Assembly (NCBI RefSeq): GCF_009720835.1
Contig: NZ_WNKZ01000001.1
Span: 1 to 64,000, forward strand
Reading direction: 5' to 3'
Length of the DNA stretch: 64,000 nucleotides
Source of the DNA: Pseudoduganella buxea
GTDB lineage: Bacteria; Pseudomonadota; Gammaproteobacteria; Burkholderiales; Burkholderiaceae_D
Position numbers and translations under genes: made by a program. Of this stretch, positions 53,916 through 62,876 are shown piece after piece (positions within the stretch are counted from its first letter, which is position 1; every line of letters starts with the position of its first letter). The notes under the pieces are model-generated. The model was not told the origin of the DNA. It made no database searches and saw only the letters and a program-made list of their open reading frames with translations.

Positions 53916-54448
53916 GGATGTTTTTCATGGCGGGGTACCAAAGATTCAAGTACGTTTTTACCTTGCCAATTATTTCGGAATCCTCGATCATGGACAAGGC
54001 CTCGGCAAGGTGCAGAAATCAGAAAAATCCGAAAATTTTTCAACATTCTCTTATGTTGCATCTAAATATCGCCAGACAGTAATGCCGTACGCCGCATCCG
54101 AAGCTTGCAATATCTCACCGTATTTGAATTCGCGCTGTTGCGGTGGGATATCGAGTGTCTCCCACCTTCCTGCCTTAGGACATGGCCGTCCAGATTTCTC
54201 ACGCAACTCGACACTGTCCGCTAGATCCCTGGAAGACTTGGGCGCATTGATACCACGAGCATAGTCCACTAAGTCTACTGGGTAGAACATCGCATCTCTA
54301 TAACTGGCATCATCGATATCTAAAATATAAGTAATGGCTGCAGCCTCCCACGACCAATAACCGGTAAAAACATCGCCTCGCTTATGGCTATTGTAATAAA
54401 CCTCGCGGCGACTGGCTTCGTACCAGTCTTCAAGGTATTCCTTCATCA
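53916..54448. repeat. island direct repeat, right copy (partner 51098-51630)
   Basis: See 51098-51630. It covers the C-terminal part of immunity gene C plus its downstream spacer. Confidence 0.8.
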
Positions 54449-55058
54449 GACTTGATCTATTTTCGTTAGGTGACGAAAATATCTTTAATGTCTTAAAATA
54501 TGGCAAATGCCGTGTGCACTCATCCGGCGCTGGCGCGCGATCAGGCATAAAGGCTGACAATAGTCTTTCTAACATGCCGTCGCGAACCGGATTATTAAAA
54601 TCGACGACATCTGCTGCTTGCCTGAGCAAGCCACTCCTGCCGAGAAGAATACTTAGGCAAACAATTTGGTTCGCACGGGAAAATGCCGTGTCCAGCAAAG
54701 GGATGGCTGCGACCGCAGTTTTCTCATCGCTGTCAAGCTCCTGCGTTTTTTTCCACGCATCGGTGTAGAAGCTCCAGTATTGAAGAATCGATGGATACAA
54801 AGCTGCAAGATCGGAAATTGAATGGCCGCCACTAAAGCAATTTATCAAAAATATTAGAGAGTCATATGCCCGTTGTTGAGATGGAATAGCCAGCTTATGG
54901 AAATTTTCGGGTTTATCCTGATATTGCGGCAGCATCTGTGTTTTTCTAACGATATCAAAACCGACAATCATTTCGTCGAAGTTATTTTCGTATACCGAGT
55001 ATTCGAGCAGTTTTTCCCGCTTTAACGAAGAAAACTCATCCAATGTAAGCTTTTTCAT
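54051..55058 (-). CDS. PoNi-type immunity protein (DUF1910/DUF1911), copy C, cognate of the intact effector
   Basis: A 335-residue protein directly after the intact effector gene (three-base gap), so it is the likely cognate antidote of the nuclease. It has the DUF1910-like N-terminal helices (EYSVYENNFDEMIVGFDIVRKT...QQRAYDSLIFLINCFSGG) and the DUF1911 core TGYWSWEAAAITYILDIDDASY. The C-terminal 110 residues are nearly identical to copy B. As an immunity protein it would act in the cytoplasm by binding the toxin's nuclease domain. Confidence 0.88.
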   Translation of the reverse strand: MKKLTLDEFSSLKREKLLEYSVYENNFDEMIVGFDIVRKTQMLPQYQDKPENFHKLAIPSQQRAYDSLIFLINCFSGGHSISDLAALYPSILQYWSFYTDAWKKTQELDSDEKTAVAAIPLLDTAFSRANQIVCLSILLGRSGLLRQAADVVDFNNPVRDGMLERLLSAFMPDRAPAPDECTRHLPYFKTLKIFSSPNENRSSLMKEYLEDWYEASRREVYYNSHKRGDVFTGYWSWEAAAITYILDIDDASYRDAMFYPVDLVDYARGINAPKSSRDLADSVELREKSGRPCPKAGRWETLDIPPQQREFKYGEILQASDAAYGITVWRYLDAT

Positions 55059-55061
55059 AAT

Positions 55062-56600
55062 TTACCTTTTCAAAATATTGTTGGGCAAATCCACTACTAA
55101 TTGCACCTCGTGGATGGAGCCTCTTGACTTTTGATGTTTCGAAAGCTGTCTGCCGGTGACCAATGATATCCAGCGCTTATATGGGTAATCAGGAACTTCG
55201 TCACCAGCCAAGGAGAGACGCAAAAGTCTAAGCTGCTTCTTGAGCCTCAGACCTTCGGAAACAAGATTTTCTTCTTCAAGGCGGTCATTAATCCATTGGT
55301 GACTCATCTGCGTAGCCAATCCAGTGGGGTTCCCGTCTTTGTCTTTACCAGGGGGATTGACGCTAGCGCGGATGCTGTCTTCTCGCTTCGTGCTGGCTTT
55401 TATCCTCACCACTTGATCGGCATGCGCGTCCCGGGCAGCGCTATGGAAAGTGTTGGGCTGGCCGCCAGGAGTGGGATTGCTCGCTTCCTCACTTCGCAGC
55501 ACTGCGAACTTCTCCGCCAGTGCGTTCGGCAACGCTGCTATCAGCGTCAATGAGTCAAAGAGCCGTGATTTGGTCTCGCCGACAACGAATGGCTTCACAG
55601 GGTTTCGCTCATTTGCCCAGAGGTGATCGATGCCCGTATGGGGATTAGAGTTCTCTTCGGTGAGGTTTCCGCCGTTGTTCACCTTGACAAAGGTTGCATG
55701 TTTGCGTTTGACGAAATAGTCTGTGATGTGCTCCCCAGGCACGCCGCTTTTCCATTTGCGTTTTTTGGGCCTTCCAGCCTTCTTGGTAGCATTGTTCGTT
55801 TTGTTAGTCTGAGCGCGTGCTGTCTTGACGTCTTTGTTGGCCTTCTCCAGCAAATTCGCCTCGGTTCGCACGCTCCTGGTTGCTTGCAGGGTTGTACGTT
55901 TCGCACTATCTTCGATGGCGTCCGGCATAATCCGACTGGTGCTGGGGGACACGGCAGCCGTATTGCCGGGCAGTTCGTGATTCAACATCTTTTTGTGTAT
56001 CTGCTGTAGTTCTTGGAAAGCGCCATCGATCATCCTGGGTGCATTCTTTTCGATATCGCGCAGTTCTGAAATCACCTGCTGGATTTGGTCTCGCCCTGCG
56101 ACTGCCTTCATTACCCAACTATCAAGGCCATCAATAAATGCTGTGATGGTCTTTGCAAACAAGCTCTTGCAGTCACTGGCCAGCACTGCCCAGTTTACGT
56201 TCTTGATGTATTTCTCGACGTTACCGCGAACTTTAGGAGAAACGCCTTCCATGACGCGACCGAGGTTGCCGCCTTGCTTCATTAACTTGAATCCGACCTT
56301 CAGTGCGTCACCAACCGCCGGCACACAGCCAATGAGCGTTATCGACAGTTCGACCCATACACCGATCGCGGCAGGGGTCCGTGAGACAGCGATAATACCG
56401 ATGATCAGGTCGCGCACGTCCATTGCCTGCCCGATGCCAGGCACGACACCGAGGATGCCGGTGATGATGATGTGCGATGGCGAGCTGCCAGCCCCGCTGA
56501 CGAGGTCACTCAACCACGTAGATATGGTGTCATCTGCCTTTTTGATGGCTCTGGCCGAGTGACCATTAAGGGGAATTTCTTTCATAGCTGCTGCGTTCAT
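55062..56600 (-). CDS. T6SS effector, PoNe-like PD-(D/E)xK DNase
   Basis: A 512-residue toxin secreted with VgrG. Residues about 45-110 form hydrophobic N-terminal segments (GVVPGIGQAMDVRDLIIGIIAV ... LIGCVPAVGDALKVGFKL) of a type found in VgrG/PAAR-linked effectors. A basic linker (about 235-285) leads to the nuclease core with Asp325 in GIDHLWAN and Glu342-x-Lys344 in VVGETKS, the PD-(D/E)xK residues of PoNe nucleases. The C-terminus contains the segments duplicated in the orphan fragment. The start overlaps the VgrG stop (ATGA), and a DUF1911 immunity gene follows. PoNe assignment rests on the motif plus the immunity family. Confidence 0.82.
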   Translation of the reverse strand: MNAAAMKEIPLNGHSARAIKKADDTISTWLSDLVSGAGSSPSHIIITGILGVVPGIGQAMDVRDLIIGIIAVSRTPAAIGVWVELSITLIGCVPAVGDALKVGFKLMKQGGNLGRVMEGVSPKVRGNVEKYIKNVNWAVLASDCKSLFAKTITAFIDGLDSWVMKAVAGRDQIQQVISELRDIEKNAPRMIDGAFQELQQIHKKMLNHELPGNTAAVSPSTSRIMPDAIEDSAKRTTLQATRSVRTEANLLEKANKDVKTARAQTNKTNNATKKAGRPKKRKWKSGVPGEHITDYFVKRKHATFVKVNNGGNLTEENSNPHTGIDHLWANERNPVKPFVVGETKSRLFDSLTLIAALPNALAEKFAVLRSEEASNPTPGGQPNTFHSAARDAHADQVVRIKASTKREDSIRASVNPPGKDKDGNPTGLATQMSHQWINDRLEEENLVSEGLRLKKQLRLLRLSLAGDEVPDYPYKRWISLVTGRQLSKHQKSRGSIHEVQLVVDLPNNILKR

Positions 56601-59600
56601 GCTTTACTCCGGCCGTCTTCCTCGTCATCGTTTTCGCCACCATCTTCACTGCCATCGTGCTTTTCGCGATAGGACTGATCTGCAGCAACGGCTTCCGGCT
56701 GCGCCTCATTGGCGTAGAGATAATCGTTATAGTGGAAGTCGTATTCAAGGGTGCTTTCACCGCCATCGTCCATGTCGCCTGTCATCTCTTCGATCTCGTC
56801 CGGGAAGAAATTTTCTTTGTAGTACGCATCCTCCTGGGCGAGGTAGGCGGTAAGGATTTGAGCTGCTTCGTCGTCGGTTGTAGCTTTCGCCCCGTACAGG
56901 GCATTTGCCTTGCGCGGCTTGCGCAGGACTGCCTCACGCTCATCTTCGCCGTAGGTCACGACGCCGCCGCTGGACGGGACGTTTTCGATGCGGGCAAATC
57001 CCTGGGCGTCGAGTTTTCCTTCGATGCTGGTCCCGTCATCGAACTGCACTTTATACGGAGCACCGACCATCGGCTGCATATCGTCCCAGCGGTAGTTCAG
57101 CTCCATGAAATTATCGATGTTCTCCGCCTTCGGCAAAGCCGGCAACGTCGGCGATGCACTGGCCGGCCCACCCAACTCCTTCATGCTCGCCTTGAACGTC
57201 ATCGTTCCCGGCCCATGGATCATGATGTCCCCGCCCTCGAGCTTCAGGTAGGCCCCCTGGGCGGTCAGCATGACGTGTTCCTTGGCGGACAGGCTGACGC
57301 TCTTGCCGACACTGGCGACGGTGATGAGCTTGTCCGCGGTGACCTTGGCTACATCCGACTGGGCTTGCACGCTGACCTTGCCGCTGGCGGCATGCAGCTT
57401 CAGGCCCGTTTCCTGGTTCGGCTTTTCTGCCGCACCGGCTTTGCCATAGGTGAACAGGCTGATGCCGTCCTTCACCTGCTGATACGTACTGCCCTGCGCG
57501 GTGAAGTTGATGTCCTGTCCTGCCGCCAGGCTGGTCGTGGCACCGGCCGAAATCAGCGCCGATGCCGGCGTGGTGGCGGCGATGCCTGCTGGGCTCGACA
57601 GCTGTAGCTGTGGCTCACCAAAGGCCGTGGCATTGCCCTGGCCGCCAGTGTCGCCGGTGCCGCCAGCGGTGCCATCGAGCACGTCGATGCTGTGCGCGAC
57701 GCCGGCCACGGCATGCAACTTGGCCGGTTCCGGTTCGTCCTTCAGCCGGGCGTTGTGCTTCTGCGCGGTTTCGGCCCAGGTCGTGTGCAGGTCCAGGCTT
57801 TGGCCCAGCTGGGCTTGGGCTTCGCGCGCGTCCAGCTGCTGGCCGCTGGCGCCATTGCGGACGTCGGTGGACAGCAGCAAACCCTGGCCGGCGCGCAGGG
57901 CGGCGCCGTGGGCGGTTTTCAGCTCGGCGCCGAAGCCGGCCGCTTGCAGGCGCTGGTTGTCGGCCTGGTGTCGCAGGTGGCCCAGGTTCAGTTCGTCCGC
58001 GCCGTCGTGGGCCGTGGCATGGCGTTGCACGGCGATGCGCGCTTCGGCCGGGGTGTCGTCGAAGACGAGCTGGCTGTAGGCACCCGTGCCGCTCCGGCTC
58101 GCCTGCAGGGCCTGCGACTTCAGGCCGGACAGGCTGGCCGGGTGGGCATGGGCGCCGGCCTCGCCCGGGAACCAGGCCGGCGCATTGCCCGTGGCGGGGC
58201 CGGCGCCACCGGCCACCTGGTTGTGCTGGGCGTCGGGAGCGCCGGCGCCGTTGTACAGGCTGCCGATGACGACGGGGCGGTCGATGTCGCCGTCGAGGAA
58301 ATCGACCAGCACTTCGCTGCCCACGCGGGGGATGGCGACGGCACCCCAGTTGCTGCCGGCCACGGGCGCCATCGGCGTGGCCAGGCGCACCCAGGTGCCG
58401 GCCTGGTCGTCGCCGGGGGCACCGCTGCCGGCCGCGGCCGGATGGTCCAGGCGGCTGTGGCTGTGCTCGCCCCGTTGCCAGTGGAACTGCACCTTGATGC
58501 GGTGATCGCGGTCGGTGTGGACGACGGCGCCCGGCGGGCCGACGACGATGGCCGTCTGCTGGCCCCGCACGGTGGGTTTCGGATGCAGCAGCACGCCGTG
58601 GTCGTCTGTCGTGCTGCTGCGGTAGGGCACCTTGGCGCGGATGGCGTCGATGCGGTTGCGGTAGACGGGCCGCTCGCCCTTGCCGGGGCCGACGGCGTGC
58701 AGGCTGCTGCCCTGTTCCTTGTCGATCCGCTCGGCCAGCGCGCTGGCGCCCAGGGCCCGTTCGATGCTGCTGCGCACGTCCGCCGCCAGGTTGTTGTGCG
58801 CCAGGTGCAGCACGCGGGTGACGACGAAGCTGCTGTCGCTGCCGGCCAGCACGGCATGATCCTGCAAGGTGAAGGTGGTGCCGGGACTGAGCGTGCGCAC
58901 CGTGCCGGCGCCCGTGAACACCTCGCGGCCCGCTTCCAGCGCCTCGAGCTGGCGGTCCGCGATGCGCTGGCCGTGCGCGCGCGAGGTGTAGGCATAAGTA
59001 CCGGGAGCATCCCTGTGCAGCATGGACGTATCGGCCACGGTGCTGGCCGCGCCGACGGGGCGGCTGCCCTTGCTGCGGTAGTCCCAACTGCCCAGTTCGA
59101 TACCGCCGGCTGTCCAGCGCAGCGCGCTGCGCCAGCGGTCCATGCTGTCCTCCCGCATCACCGCACCCGGCTGGGTGAAGCGCACGGTTGACTGCTGGTT
59201 CGGCTGGAAGCTGCCATTATGGTCGGCAATCACGAGCGTATGGCCGTCGGCCGCGTGTTCGAAGTAATAGAACAGGCCTTCCGCATGCATCAGCCGTTCG
59301 GCGAAGGCCCAGTTCGATTCCTGGTACTGGCAGGTCAGCGAACGCTTCGGGTAGAGCGCGGGGTCGGCGATGTCGTAGCGCCACTGCGGCTTCAGGGTGC
59401 CAGGGTCCTGCCAGTCCCCGAACAGCGCATCGAGGATGTCGAACACGCCCTGGTCCTGGAACACGCGGCTGTCGCGGCCGGCGGCAAGGAAGGCTGTCCA
59501 GGGGCCGACCGTCAGTTCATAACGGGCCAGGCCGCCGTCGGCGCCCAGCATACGCGCCGCCGTCACATGACCGTGAAACGGACGCGGGGTGGTGCTCACG

Positions 59601-59812
59601 TTCGTCATCAGTTGCAGCAGCACGGGCTGGCCCAGCAGCGACTTCAATGCAATGCCCGGGTTGTTCGACAAGGCCGTGACGGTCAATTCGTAAGGCTGGC
59701 TGAGGCCTTCCTCGCCACGCAGGCATTCCGGTACAAGGATGTCCGGGCCGAGCGGGGTGGTCAGTTGAAGGATGCGGGTATCCTGCTTCAGCAGGTCGGT
59801 CAGCACGAACAT
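56597..59812 (-). CDS. T6SS spike protein VgrG with C-terminal extension
   Basis: A 1071-residue VgrG: gp27-like N-terminal part (LTTPLGPDILVPECLRGEEGLSQPYELTVTALS ... CQYQESNWAFAERLMHAEGLFYYFEH), gp5/OB region with the FHWQRGEHS and WGAVAIPRVGSEVLVDFLDGDIDRPVVIGSLYNG signatures, then a DUF2345 beta-prism. The last 170 residues are extra: a transthyretin-like stretch (APYKVQFDDGTSIEGKLDAQGFARIENVP) and a very acidic end (DGSEDGGENDDEEDG), likely the effector-loading surface. The start 59812 (MFVLTDLLK) is preferred over the TTG at 59839. No other T6SS structural genes are in the window, so this is an orphan vgrG island. Confidence 0.93.
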   Translation of the reverse strand: MFVLTDLLKQDTRILQLTTPLGPDILVPECLRGEEGLSQPYELTVTALSNNPGIALKSLLGQPVLLQLMTNVSTTPRPFHGHVTAARMLGADGGLARYELTVGPWTAFLAAGRDSRVFQDQGVFDILDALFGDWQDPGTLKPQWRYDIADPALYPKRSLTCQYQESNWAFAERLMHAEGLFYYFEHAADGHTLVIADHNGSFQPNQQSTVRFTQPGAVMREDSMDRWRSALRWTAGGIELGSWDYRSKGSRPVGAASTVADTSMLHRDAPGTYAYTSRAHGQRIADRQLEALEAGREVFTGAGTVRTLSPGTTFTLQDHAVLAGSDSSFVVTRVLHLAHNNLAADVRSSIERALGASALAERIDKEQGSSLHAVGPGKGERPVYRNRIDAIRAKVPYRSSTTDDHGVLLHPKPTVRGQQTAIVVGPPGAVVHTDRDHRIKVQFHWQRGEHSHSRLDHPAAAGSGAPGDDQAGTWVRLATPMAPVAGSNWGAVAIPRVGSEVLVDFLDGDIDRPVVIGSLYNGAGAPDAQHNQVAGGAGPATGNAPAWFPGEAGAHAHPASLSGLKSQALQASRSGTGAYSQLVFDDTPAEARIAVQRHATAHDGADELNLGHLRHQADNQRLQAAGFGAELKTAHGAALRAGQGLLLSTDVRNGASGQQLDAREAQAQLGQSLDLHTTWAETAQKHNARLKDEPEPAKLHAVAGVAHSIDVLDGTAGGTGDTGGQGNATAFGEPQLQLSSPAGIAATTPASALISAGATTSLAAGQDINFTAQGSTYQQVKDGISLFTYGKAGAAEKPNQETGLKLHAASGKVSVQAQSDVAKVTADKLITVASVGKSVSLSAKEHVMLTAQGAYLKLEGGDIMIHGPGTMTFKASMKELGGPASASPTLPALPKAENIDNFMELNYRWDDMQPMVGAPYKVQFDDGTSIEGKLDAQGFARIENVPSSGGVVTYGEDEREAVLRKPRKANALYGAKATTDDEAAQILTAYLAQEDAYYKENFFPDEIEEMTGDMDDGGESTLEYDFHYNDYLYANEAQPEAVAADQSYREKHDGSEDGGENDDEEDGRSKA

Positions 59813-59921
59813 GGACGGAACCCCGGGAGGTGTTAGCAATTTGCTATGTCGGACCCGACATTACACCCCAGAAGTGCTTTTAAGACAAGTACGATCCAGC
59901 TGACCCGGCGCAGAAATCCCG

Positions 59922-62729
59922 TCAGCCTGCCGCAGCGGCAGCGCGTTGCCCCAGCAGCAGCGCATCGAACTGTTCGGCCGGCATGGGCCTTGCAAAAAGA
60001 TAGCCTTGGCCATAGTCGCAGCCGGCCGCCGCCAGCAGGTCGCGCTGCTCGGCCGTTTCGACGCCCTCGGCAATAACGTCCAGCCCCAGCTTGTGTGCCA
60101 TGACGATAATGGCTTCGGACAAGGCCATGTCGCTCGAGTCCGGCGCCAGGTTGCGGGTGAAGCTGCGGTCGATCTTCAGGTAGTCGATATCGAACTTGTT
60201 CAGGTACGACAGCGACGAATAGCCCGTGCCGAAGTCGTCCAGCGCCACCTGGATGCCGGCATCGCGCAACTGCAGCAGCTTGTCCGTCACCATCGTGCTG
60301 GCGTCGAGCAGCAGGCCTTCCGTGATTTCGACGACGATGGCCTGGCCCGGCACGCCGAGCTGGCGCAAGGCGCGCAGCCAGACGTCGTAGCTGCCGCCTT
60401 CGCGCTGGAACTCCACCGGCGACTGGTTCAGGCTGACCTGGAATTGCGCATGCACATCGCGGCGCCACCGCTGCACCCAGCGCAGCGATTCGTTGAAGAC
60501 CCACTGGCCGATATCGACGATCAGGCCGCTCGATTCGGCCAGCGGAATGAATTCGAGGGGGCTGACGAGACCCCGCTGCGGGTGCTCCCACCGCAGCAGA
60601 GCTTCAGCCTTGTGGATCGCGCCCGTGCCCAGGTGCACGATAGGCTGGAAGTACAGCTTCAGCTGCTCGCCCTTGATGGCGCTGCGCAAGTCATTGGTCA
60701 GGCGCATCCGGTGCAGCGCGGCCACCTGCAAGGCGGGCGTGAAATAGCTGAAGCGGTTGCGCCCGGCGCCCTTGGCGGCGTACATGGCCTGGTCCGCATG
60801 CTTCAGCAGGTCCTCGACACTGCCGGCGTCGTCCGGATACAGGGTGATGCCGATGCTGGCGGAAATGAAGGCCTGCTCGCCCTCCAGGGGGAACGGCGCC
60901 AGCAGGCTGTCGAGGATATTCTGGGCAATGGTTTCCACCCGCTCCGCATCGTGCAATTGCGGCAGGATGACGGTGAACTCGTCGCCGCCCAGGCGCGCCA
61001 CCGTGTCCGACTCGCGCACGCAGGCGCCGATGCGCCGTGCCGCGTCGACCAGCAGCACGTCGCCCTGGTGGTGGCCCAAGGTGTCGTTGACTTCCTTGAA
61101 GTGGTCCAGGTCGATGAACAGGATGGCGATGCGGCTGCCGTCGCGCCGGCACTTGACGATGCCCTGCTGCAGCCGGTCGAGGAACATGCGCCGGTTCGGC
61201 AACTGGGTCAGCGGATCGAAGTTGGCCTGCTGCCAGATCAGCGCTTCCGTTTCCTTCTGGTCCGTCACGTCTTCGATCATGCACAGCTTCACGCGCGGGC
61301 CCGGCTTGTCCGCGTCCAGCGGCACGACCGAGGCCTCGACCCAGACGATGGAGCCGTCGCCCCGTATCAGCCGGTTGGTATTGCGAAAGCCCGGGATCTC
61401 GCGCTCCTGCAGCCGCTGCATCTGGACGGCGCAGGCGGCCAGGTCGTCCGGGTGGACGATATCGCGCCACGAGCATTGCGCCAGCTGCGCCGCGGTTCGG
61501 CCCGTGATGTCCAGCCAGCGGGGATTGGCGTCGGAAAACGTGCCGGATTTGGGGTCGATCAGGGCAATGCCCATCGGCACCGCCTCGAACATCGTGCGGA
61601 AGCGTTCCTCGCCCGTGCGGATGGCTTCGGCGGCGCGCCCCCGTTCGCGTGCCAGCAGCGCCACGTGCACGCCGGCACCCAGCAGCAGCAGCGTCGCGGC
61701 CACGCCCAGGATGCGGTACAGCCAGACCAGGTTGGGCCCGCTGTCCGTGTTGTACAGGAACCCGTTGAACGAGGCGCCGCGCGGCACCTGGCCCAGCGCC
61801 GTATAGACGTCGGCGATATGCTGCCACCGGTCCGGGTTCATGTAGCCTACTTCCACCAGCACGGGTTGCACCAGCGGCACCATCTGGCGCGCTTCGTACA
61901 GCAGGTGCTGGCGGTCATGCTTGCGGGTGTATTTGGCCAGGATCAGGTCGACCATTTCCTCCTGGTGGCTCATCGCATACTGCCAGCCGCGCATGCTGGC
62001 GGCGCGGAAGGCCTTGACCCGGTCCGGATTGGCGCTGAGCTCCTGTTCGCTGGTAAACAGGTTGTCGCCGTAGAAGTCGATGCCGGCGGCGCGCGGCGAG
62101 TAGATATCGTAGGGGAAGCGGGCGCGGTCCAGGTAGTCCGGCTCGTTGGTGGTGTAGATCGACATGGCGTCGACCCGGCCGCTGATCAGGTCGTTCGGAT
62201 TGTAACTGTGCTCGACCCGTTCGAGCCGCTCGGGCGCGATGCCTTCCTTCTTCAGGTAGGCCACCAGCTCGTCGGCCATGTTCAGACGGTCGGCGCGCGG
62301 CCCCAGCATGATGCGCTTGCCGATCAGGGCGCGCAAATCCGGCGCGGCGCCCTGCTGGCGCATCGCCAGCGCATAGGGCGAATGCTGGAATACGACGGCC
62401 AGCACCACCAGGGGCCGGCCTGCGAGACGCGACAGCAACAGGGTGCTGCTGCCCGTGCCGAACTGGGCCTCGCCGGACAGCACGGCCCGCTCAGGTGCAT
62501 CGCCGTCGCTGCCTTCGCGGATCGTCACGTCCAGCCCCGCCTCGCGGTAGAAGCCCTTTTCCACGGCGGCGTAGTAGCCGGCAAACTGGAACTGGTGCGT
62601 GTGCTTCAGTTGCAGCACGACGGGGTCGCTTTGCGGGGTTGCCACCGCGCTGCCGCACAGCAGGAATACCCCTGCCGCCGCCAGCAGCAGCCTGCGGCCC
62701 TGCAGGAATGCGACCAGGATGGCTTGCAC
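59922..62729 (-). CDS. periplasmic-sensor PAS-GGDEF-EAL c-di-GMP enzyme
   Basis: A 935-residue inner-membrane signalling protein. A signal anchor (residues about 10-30) is followed by an NMT1/THI5-type solute-binding domain (LKHTHQFQFAGYYAAVEKGFYREAGLDVTI...) in the periplasm, a transmembrane helix near residue 340 (ILGVAATLLLLGAGVHVALL), a PAS domain with PAC region, a GGDEF domain with intact LGGDEF, and an EAL domain with EALLRW, LDDFGTGYSS, KIDRSF and AEGVET. Both catalytic sites look intact, so it may be bifunctional. The binding domain resembles thiamine-precursor/riboflavin-type binders; the ligand is unknown. Confidence 0.93.
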   Translation of the reverse strand: MQAILVAFLQGRRLLLAAAGVFLLCGSAVATPQSDPVVLQLKHTHQFQFAGYYAAVEKGFYREAGLDVTIREGSDGDAPERAVLSGEAQFGTGSSTLLLSRLAGRPLVVLAVVFQHSPYALAMRQQGAAPDLRALIGKRIMLGPRADRLNMADELVAYLKKEGIAPERLERVEHSYNPNDLISGRVDAMSIYTTNEPDYLDRARFPYDIYSPRAAGIDFYGDNLFTSEQELSANPDRVKAFRAASMRGWQYAMSHQEEMVDLILAKYTRKHDRQHLLYEARQMVPLVQPVLVEVGYMNPDRWQHIADVYTALGQVPRGASFNGFLYNTDSGPNLVWLYRILGVAATLLLLGAGVHVALLARERGRAAEAIRTGEERFRTMFEAVPMGIALIDPKSGTFSDANPRWLDITGRTAAQLAQCSWRDIVHPDDLAACAVQMQRLQEREIPGFRNTNRLIRGDGSIVWVEASVVPLDADKPGPRVKLCMIEDVTDQKETEALIWQQANFDPLTQLPNRRMFLDRLQQGIVKCRRDGSRIAILFIDLDHFKEVNDTLGHHQGDVLLVDAARRIGACVRESDTVARLGGDEFTVILPQLHDAERVETIAQNILDSLLAPFPLEGEQAFISASIGITLYPDDAGSVEDLLKHADQAMYAAKGAGRNRFSYFTPALQVAALHRMRLTNDLRSAIKGEQLKLYFQPIVHLGTGAIHKAEALLRWEHPQRGLVSPLEFIPLAESSGLIVDIGQWVFNESLRWVQRWRRDVHAQFQVSLNQSPVEFQREGGSYDVWLRALRQLGVPGQAIVVEITEGLLLDASTMVTDKLLQLRDAGIQVALDDFGTGYSSLSYLNKFDIDYLKIDRSFTRNLAPDSSDMALSEAIIVMAHKLGLDVIAEGVETAEQRDLLAAAGCDYGQGYLFARPMPAEQFDALLLGQRAAAAAG

Positions 62730-62876
62730 GTCGTTTATGGGAGAGGGGGGTGGGCGAAGGCGGGCATGATCCGATTGTACTGCCTTCCAAGGCCGGGCAG
62801 CGGTGCTTGTGGCTTGCGAGCATCATGCACGCCACCGGCAGCGCCGGCGGTGTGCAGAGGGTGTATCAAGAACCCG

